This document shows, piece by piece, positions 1 to 5,354 of a DNA stretch of 5,354 bases. Below the pieces are notes generated by a model. It was not told the DNA's origin. It made no database searches and worked only from the letters and a program-made list of their open reading frames with translations. The stretch covers positions 1 through 5,354 of the forward strand of contig JAFXOO010000258.1 of the NCBI GenBank assembly GCA_017528675.1, read 5' to 3'. Made by a program: the position numbers and the translations under genes. Every line of letters starts with the position of its first letter. Positions within the stretch are counted from its first letter, which is position 1. Source of the stretch: Oscillospiraceae bacterium (GTDB lineage: Bacteria; Bacillota; Clostridia; Oscillospirales; Ruminococcaceae).

Positions 1-1231
1 CTTTGGTGCAGCGATCTACGCCAAGGAGCAGGCGACAGCTTCCGGTCAGACCGAGAGCAAGCTGATCTCCCCGGAAAACCTCGCCAACTTCTCCTACACC
101 TCCAAGATGGTGCGCTGCGGCGGCTGTACCGCCAACTGCCAGCTCACGATCATCCGCTTTTCGGACGGCGGCAGATTCGTTTCGGGCAACCGCTGCGAAA
201 AGGGCGCCGGCATCAAGCGTGAGACAGAGATCCCGGATCTTTATATGTATAAATACAACAGCCTGATGCAGCTTGTGAAGGAGCAGCCGAAGGAACAGCG
301 TGCGGTTGTGGGACTGCCGCTCGTGCTGAGCTTTTATGAGCGCCTGCCGTTCTGGTACACGTTCTTCACAAGGCTTGGCTTTGGTGTGGAAATCTCCGGT
401 GAAAGCGACCGGAAGATGTACTTCAAGGGACAGCACACCATCCCCTCGGATACCGTCTGCTACCCGGCGAAGCTTGCTCACGGCCATATTGAAACACTGC
501 TCGAAAAGGGCGTGGACTTCATCTTCTGGCCGTGCATGAGCTATAATCTACAGGAGCCGGATACCAACAACCACTTCAACTGTCCGGTTGTTGCGTATTA
601 TCCGGAGCTGATGCACGCCAACCACAGCGGGCTGAATGCGGACAACTTCCTCTACCCGTACCTCGACCTGAACAACCGCAAGCATGTGGTCAAGGTCATG
701 AAGCAGGTGCTGGCGAAGTACCACATCGGCAGCCAGATCGCCGGTGCGCTCGATGCCGCCTTCAGGGCACAGGAGCAGTTCCGGCAGGATATCATCAACA
801 AGGGACAGGAGATGATCGCCCAGGCAAGAGCCGAGGGCCGCAAGATCATTGTGCTTGCCGGCCGTCCCTATCATCTCGACAAGGAGATCAACCACGGCAT
901 CCACAAGCTCATCACGAGCCTCGGACTTGCTGTTGTGACCGAGGAGGCCGTTGCGCCGCTCGGCCAGATGCCGCATCTGCATGTGCATAACCAGTGGACG
1001 TACCACAGCCGCCTGTACCGTGCAGCACAGTATGTGACCACCCAGCCGGACATGCAGCTCGTGCAGCTTGTCAGCTTCGGCTGCGGCATTGATGCCATCA
1101 CCACCGATGAGGTGCGCAGCATTCTGGAGGAGGGCGGCAAGCTCTATACCCAGCTCAAGATCGACGAGATCAACAACCTGGGCGCTGCCAAGATCCGTCT
1201 GCGGAGTCTGCTGGCGGCAATGAACGGATAA
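1..1231 (+). CDS. Acyl-CoA dehydratase activase-related protein, C-terminal part (5' end outside window)
   Basis: The reading frame is open from base 2 and ends at TAA 1229-1231, so only about 409 C-terminal residues are seen. The N-terminal ASKHA ATPase (activase) domains expected for this family would lie upstream. Counting from the Met at 107, the segment starts with a four-cysteine cluster, C4-x2-C7-x3-C11 and C30 in GNRCEKG, a likely iron-sulfur site. Next comes a DUF2229-like region: GLPLVLSFYERLPFW (69-83), DTVCYPAK (115-122, C118) and FWPCMSYN (140-147, C143). A later part holds AGRPYHLDKEINHG (251-264), SFGCGIDA (323-330, C326) and KIDEINNLGAAKIRLRSL (351-368). Homologues use ATP to drive one-electron reduction of a 2-hydroxyacyl-CoA dehydratase-type protein in the cytoplasm. 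In some Clostridia the domain is fused to the dehydratase-like part found here in the next gene. The substrate is unknown. The family call is firm; the biochemical role is inferred. Confidence 0.87.
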   Translation, partial: FGAAIYAKEQATASGQTESKLISPENLANFSYTSKMVRCGGCTANCQLTIIRFSDGGRFVSGNRCEKGAGIKRETEIPDLYMYKYNSLMQLVKEQPKEQRAVVGLPLVLSFYERLPFWYTFFTRLGFGVEISGESDRKMYFKGQHTIPSDTVCYPAKLAHGHIETLLEKGVDFIFWPCMSYNLQEPDTNNHFNCPVVAYYPELMHANHSGLNADNFLYPYLDLNNRKHVVKVMKQVLAKYHIGSQIAGALDAAFRAQEQFRQDIINKGQEMIAQARAEGRKIIVLAGRPYHLDKEINHGIHKLITSLGLAVVTEEAVAPLGQMPHLHVHNQWTYHSRLYRAAQYVTTQPDMQLVQLVSFGCGIDAITTDEVRSILEEGGKLYTQLKIDEINNLGAAKIRLRSLLAAMNG

Positions 1232-1264
1232 CAGATACACCGCAAGGAAGGAGAACAATTCCCA

Positions 1265-2527
<1,263 letters not shown>

Positions 2528-2548
2528 GACAGAAAAGGAGAGGCTGCC

Positions 2549-3130
2549 ATGACGTATTCTCTGGAAGCATTGCTCGGGATGGTGATCGTGGTGTCCTTTC
2601 TTGGTTTTTGTCTGGAAAACATCTGGATCCTCCTGCGGCACGGCTTTATTGACAACCGGAACATGCGTCTTCCCTTTTTGACAGGCTACGGGCTGACAGT
2701 GCTTGGATTCTACCTTGTTGCTGGAATCCCGACAAAAGATAACCAGCTCGCCTATTTTGCTTTTTCCTTTGCAGTTGTCAGCATCGGTGAGATCCTGATG
2801 GGGAAGCTCACGGAGCATCTGATGCACATTTATTACTGGGATTACTCCACAATCCCGCTTCACATCACCCGCTACACCTCAGTACCGACCAGCCTTGGAT
2901 TTGCGTCCATCATTGTACTGTTCATGAAACACGGCTTCACAGCACTGATGAAACGGATCAATGCGCTCCCTGCAAAGGTGCTTGGACTGACACGGTTCAT
3001 TCTGCCGGTGCTGCTGTATGACATGCTGTACTGTTACCATGTCATGTACCGCACAAGATCACATTATATTCTGTGGAAATATACACTTCCCTGGCGAAGA
3101 CAGGAGACTGCGGAAGAGGAAAATCCATAA
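2549..3130 (+). CDS. CmpB-like putative ABC-transporter membrane protein
   Basis: A 193-residue polytopic membrane protein. ATG 2549 follows AAAGGAG (2534-2540) with 8 nt between, 21 bp after the dehydratase-like gene. Hydrophobic segments lie at about residues 8-26, 44-60, 67-85, 112-130 and 146-165, and the tail after 180 is short, basic then acidic (PWRRQETAEEENP). The N-terminal membrane segment followed by a glycine-rich stretch (FLTGYGLTVLG, 43-53) and the conserved-looking EHLMHIYYWDYSTIPLHI (89-106) resemble PF06541 (ABC_trans_CmpB), in which an E-x3-H and a WDYS-type motif are typical. The family is named as a putative transporter permease but its function is poorly established. No ATPase gene is adjacent. 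It is the last gene before the terminator at 3177-3202. The membrane topology is clear; the family call is good but from recall; the function and any link to the dehydratase pair are unknown. Confidence 0.68.
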   Translation: MTYSLEALLGMVIVVSFLGFCLENIWILLRHGFIDNRNMRLPFLTGYGLTVLGFYLVAGIPTKDNQLAYFAFSFAVVSIGEILMGKLTEHLMHIYYWDYSTIPLHITRYTSVPTSLGFASIIVLFMKHGFTALMKRINALPAKVLGLTRFILPVLLYDMLYCYHVMYRTRSHYILWKYTLPWRRQETAEEENP

Positions 3131-3142
3131 TCAGCACAGAAT

Positions 3143-3175
3143 GCAAGGAGGGTGAGCCCGGCTCCCCTCCTTTGC
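3143..3175 (+). other. GC-rich stem-loop after the operon
   Basis: GCAA (3143-3146) pairs with TTGC (3172-3175), GGAGGG (3147-3152) with CCCTCC (3165-3170), and GAGC (3154-3157) with GCTC (3161-3164) around a CCG loop. T3153 and T3171 are bulged. It begins 12 bases after the stop of the membrane-protein gene and has no T-run of its own. It likely protects the mRNA 3' end or assists the terminator immediately downstream. Confidence 0.7.
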
Positions 3176-3176
3176 C

Positions 3177-3202
3177 AAATGCGGGAGAATCGCATTTTTT
3201 TT
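3177..3202 (+). terminator. Rho-independent terminator of the upstream operon
   Basis: A perfect 7-bp stem, AAATGCG (3177-3183) with CGCATTT (3191-3197), encloses a 7-base loop. It runs into eight consecutive T (3195-3202). The position, 46 bases past the stop at 3130 and 11 bases before the next -35 box, makes it the end of the activase/dehydratase/CmpB-like unit. Confidence 0.9.
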
Positions 3203-3212
3203 GCGGAAACTA

Positions 3213-3241
3213 TTGACTTTTCCCCCATTTTATACTATAAT
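3213..3241 (+). promoter_or_regulatory. Sigma-A type promoter of secDF
   Basis: The -35 box TTGACT is at 3213-3218 (5 of 6 to consensus) and the -10 box TATAAT at 3236-3241 (6 of 6), with a 17-bp spacer. Transcription should start near 3247-3250, giving a leader of about 85 nt before the GTG at 3336. An overlapping TATACT at 3231-3236 would leave a 12-bp spacer and is not preferred. Confidence 0.9.
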
Positions 3242-3250
3242 TAACATGTA

Positions 3251-3270
3251 TGTCGCATGTTCATGCGATA
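3251..3270 (+). repeat. Perfect inverted repeat at the start of the secDF leader
   Basis: TCGCATG (3253-3259), TT, CATGCGA (3262-3268) is a perfect palindrome. In RNA it extends by a G-U (3252/3269) and a U-A (3251/3270) pair. It lies a few bases downstream of the predicted start site, where it could be a repressor operator on DNA or a 5' stabilising hairpin on the mRNA. The sequence alone does not separate the two, and I do not recognise a known operator. Confidence 0.6.
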
Positions 3271-3286
3271 CCAAGAGAGAAAGCTC

Positions 3287-3311
3287 CGCCTGACCGGCCA
3301 TTCCGGAGGTG
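3287..3311 (+). promoter_or_regulatory. Bulged leader hairpin enclosing a second GGAGG
   Basis: CGCCT (3287-3291) pairs with AGGTG (3307-3311), including one G-U pair. After a GA bulge (3292-3293), CCGG (3294-3297) pairs with CCGG (3303-3306) around a CCATT loop. The 3' arm contains a Shine-Dalgarno-like GGAGG at 3305-3309 that is 26 bases from the GTG and too far to serve it. The real site at 3323-3329 lies 11 bases past the stem and is left open. A regulatory role is inference. Confidence 0.45.
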
Positions 3312-3322
3312 CGGGCGGTAAC

Positions 3323-3329
3323 AGGAGGT
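3323..3329 (+). promoter_or_regulatory. Ribosome binding site fixing the secDF GTG start
   Basis: AGGAGGT with 6 nt to the GTG at 3336-3338. This decides the start: the first in-frame ATG (3375) lies inside the first membrane segment and has no such site, and would lose the N-terminal basic residues. Confidence 0.9.
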
Positions 3330-3335
3330 CAGATT

Positions 3336-5354
3336 GTGAACAAGAAAGTAGGAAAACCCGTCTTCTTCATCGTCATGTGCATCATACTGCTGTTTGCGTA
3401 TACAACAGTATTTGGTGTGGACAGCTATAAGGGAGACATCAAGTCCACCTATATCCACGGGCTGGACGACATCCGTCTTGGCATTGATATCCAGGGCGGT
3501 GTAGACGTCACCTTCGAGCCGGAGGACGACCTGGAGGCAACAGAGGAACAGATGGATGCGGCCATGGAGGTCATCAAGCTCCGTCTTTCCACACTGAACA
3601 TCAACGACAGTGAAACGTATGTAGACTACAACAACAGCCGCATCATCGTGCGCTTCCCGTGGCAGTCCGGCGAGGAGAACTTCGACCCGGCTGCTGCCGT
3701 GAATGAGCTCGGTCAGATGTCTGAGCTGACATTCCGCTACGGAACAGAGGCAGACGGCGAGGTCATCCTGACCGGTTCAAGTGTAGACACTGCTATCCCC
3801 GGCTATGACCAGCAGAATTCCCAGTGGGTTGTACAGCTTGCCCTGAACGACTCCGGTAAGGATGCCTTTGCTGCCGCAACGGCACAGCAGGCTGCGCAGA
3901 ACGGCTATATTTCCATCTGGATGGATGATACCTGCGTTTCCAGCGCAACCGTCAACGAGGCAATCAACAATGGTAATGCCGTGATCTCCGGTAACTTCAC
4001 AGCCGAGAGCTCCAAGGAGCTGGCTGACCAGATCACCTCCGGTGCACTGCCGTTCTCGCTGCATGCCACCAGCACCAAGACCCTGTCTCCGACACTTGGT
4101 ACCGGTGCACTGCGTGCCATGGTTATCAGCGGTCTGATTGCGCTTGCCTTTATCTGCGTGTACATGCTCGTGCTGTACCGCATCCCCGGTCTGATTGCCG
4201 TACTCGGCCTGATCGGACAGGCTGCCGGCATGCTGGCGGCTGTATCCGGCTGGTTCGGTTTCCAGCCCAGCTCTACCCTGACAATCCCTGGTATTGCCGG
4301 TATCATCCTCTCGATCGGTATGGGTGTTGACTGTAACATCATCACTGCTGAGCGTATCAAGGAGGAGCTTGCCAAGGGCAGAAACGTGGAGACCGCCATC
4401 AAGTCCGGTTATTCCAACGCCTTCTCAGCCATCCTTGACGGTAACCTGACGCTTGCCATTGTTGCCATCATCCTGATGGGTGCGTTCGGTACCAACACCA
4501 ACCCGATCACCAAGTTCCTGGATGCCACCATCTTCCGTCCGTTCGGTGCAACGACTGAAGGCTTCATCTACTCCTTCGGCTTCACACTCGTGGCCGGCGT
4601 TATCCTGAACTTCATCATGGGTGTGTTTGCCGCACGGCTGATGTCCATGTCGATCGCACGCTTCAAGGCCTTCCAGAAGCCCTCGCTGTTCGGCTACAAC
4701 GAGAAGACCTATAAGCCGGTCAAAACACTCGCCTTCTCCGAGAACAAGAAGAAGTTCTTCATCATTTCCGCAGTGCTGATCGTGCTCTCCCTCTGCACTA
4801 CCTTCCTGGGCGTTGAGATCGCCATTGACTTCAAGGGCGGTACCATCGTATCCTACTCCTACAGCGGCGAGCTCAATCCTGACACCTGCCGCAGCGACAT
4901 CGAGGGCATCCTCAACACGCCTGTCAACATTCAGACCGGTGAGAGCTTTGACTCCGACACCAACATCCTGACCGTGTCCTTCTCCTATGACGACAGCCTG
5001 ACGCTGGAGCAGCAGGAGAGCATGCTCGCCAAGATGCAGGAGACCTATCCGGACAACAACGTAGATATGCTTGAGAGCAATGAGGTAAGCCCGTCCTCCG
5101 GCCGTGAGTTCTTCGGCAAGTGCATCGTGGCAGTTGTCTTTGCAGCGCTCCTGCTCATCATCTACATTGCCCTCCGCTTCAAGCGCATTTCCGGCTGGTC
5201 AGCCGGTGTGTTCACAATTGTGGCACTGCTGCACGACATCATCATCACCTACGGCAGCTTTGTTCTGTTCGGCTTCGAGATCAACTCGAACTTCATGGCA
5301 GTGATCCTGACGATCTTCGGTTACTCCATCAACAACACAATCGTTGTTTATGAC
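3336..5354 (+). CDS. secDF: Fused protein translocase subunit SecDF (3' end outside window)
   Basis: Starts at GTG 3336 and stays open to the window end, 673 codons. SecDF sits in the membrane with SecYEG and uses the proton gradient to help pull secreted proteins out. SecD half: basic N-terminus (NKKVGK), TM1 about 8-26, the signature RLGIDIQGG at 47-55, an extracytoplasmic domain to about 261, TM2 262-284, TM3 about 287-307, TM4 with GIAGIILSIGMGVDCNIITAER (two parts, 318-328 and 329-340) carrying the conserved Asp D332, then TM5 near 370-385 and TM6 near 413-434. SecF half: TM7 474-491, the signature IDFKGGT (497-503), a domain to about 594, TM8 595-613, TM9 with LLHD (631-634), and TM10 with GYSINNTIVVYD (662-673). 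There is no internal stop, so SecD and SecF are one polypeptide. N667 sits where many SecF proteins have Asp. Residues 386-412 are an extra stretch between TM5 and TM6. The last two membrane segments are missing. Confidence 0.96.
   Translation, partial: MNKKVGKPVFFIVMCIILLFAYTTVFGVDSYKGDIKSTYIHGLDDIRLGIDIQGGVDVTFEPEDDLEATEEQMDAAMEVIKLRLSTLNINDSETYVDYNNSRIIVRFPWQSGEENFDPAAAVNELGQMSELTFRYGTEADGEVILTGSSVDTAIPGYDQQNSQWVVQLALNDSGKDAFAAATAQQAAQNGYISIWMDDTCVSSATVNEAINNGNAVISGNFTAESSKELADQITSGALPFSLHATSTKTLSPTLGTGALRAMVISGLIALAFICVYMLVLYRIPGLIAVLGLIGQAAGMLAAVSGWFGFQPSSTLTIPGIAGIILSIGMGVDCNIITAERIKEELAKGRNVETAIKSGYSNAFSAILDGNLTLAIVAIILMGAFGTNTNPITKFLDATIFRPFGATTEGFIYSFGFTLVAGVILNFIMGVFAARLMSMSIARFKAFQKPSLFGYNEKTYKPVKTLAFSENKKKFFIISAVLIVLSLCTTFLGVEIAIDFKGGTIVSYSYSGELNPDTCRSDIEGILNTPVNIQTGESFDSDTNILTVSFSYDDSLTLEQQESMLAKMQETYPDNNVDMLESNEVSPSSGREFFGKCIVAVVFAALLLIIYIALRFKRISGWSAGVFTIVALLHDIIITYGSFVLFGFEINSNFMAVILTIFGYSINNTIVVYD

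Noticed and set aside
3246..3293. A 15-codon frame (MYVACSCDTKRESSA) at the start of the secDF transcript
   Set aside because: Its ATG is at or upstream of the predicted transcription start, leaving no ribosome binding site. A leaderless peptide is possible but unsupported.
3257..3430. A 57-codon ATG frame overlapping the start of secDF, considered as a leader or arrest peptide
   Set aside because: No ribosome binding site precedes the ATG at 3257, it continues in another frame deep into secDF, and it lacks a signal peptide or hydrophobic core that a VemP-like secretion monitor would need.
4044..4115. Short repeat CCGGTGCACTGC at about 4049 and 4102
   Set aside because: Both copies are Ser/Thr-Gly-Ala-Leu codons within secDF. 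The match is short and explained by coding sequence.
5104..5353. Other-frame open stretches on the + strand at the window end
   Set aside because: They overlap the SecF half of secDF, whose frame carries the HD and GYSIN motifs; the other frames give low-complexity Ser/His/Cys-rich translations.

Overview
The window looks like chromosomal DNA from a low-to-mid-GC Gram-positive anaerobe of the class Clostridia, most likely the Ruminococcaceae/Oscillospiraceae group. That placement rests on the mix of genes: an oxygen-sensitive 2-hydroxyacyl-CoA dehydratase/activase pair, a CmpB-type membrane protein and a fused SecDF. Strong AGGAGG-type ribosome binding sites and a sigma-A consensus promoter agree with it. 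The genus is inference, not shown by the sequence. All four genes are on the + strand and the first and last run off the window.

Region 1 (1-3202) is the end of a transcription unit. It holds the C-terminal part of a large acyl-CoA dehydratase activase-related protein (to 1231), a 420-residue HgdB-like 2-hydroxyacyl-CoA dehydratase family protein (1265-2527), and a small polytopic membrane protein resembling the CmpB putative ABC-transporter family (2549-3130). Gaps of 33 and 21 bp, each with a good Shine-Dalgarno sequence, imply one operon. The unit is closed by two back-to-back hairpins, the second followed by a run of T. The first two proteins should work together: the activase family hydrolyses ATP to push a low-potential electron into a dehydratase-like iron-sulfur protein. 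The substrate is not evident, and no CoA-transferase, acyl-CoA dehydrogenase or amino-acid catabolic gene is visible.

Region 2 (3203-5354) is a second transcription unit. A near-perfect sigma-A promoter (TTGACT, 17 bp, TATAAT) starts 11 bp after the T-run. An approximately 85-nt leader follows, with a perfect 16-bp palindrome and a second, bulged hairpin. It leads to a GTG-initiated secDF fusion, open to the window end (673 codons seen). SecDF is the proton-driven accessory subunit of the Sec translocon. The SecD transmembrane aspartate is present, but the matching SecF position (LND in well-studied homologues) is Asn.

I see no transfer RNA, rRNA, CRISPR, insertion sequence or phage signal. 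This is mostly an ordinary core-genome region. The points most worth checking are the SecF Asp-to-Asn change, the structured secDF leader, and the unknown role of the dehydratase/activase/membrane-protein operon.
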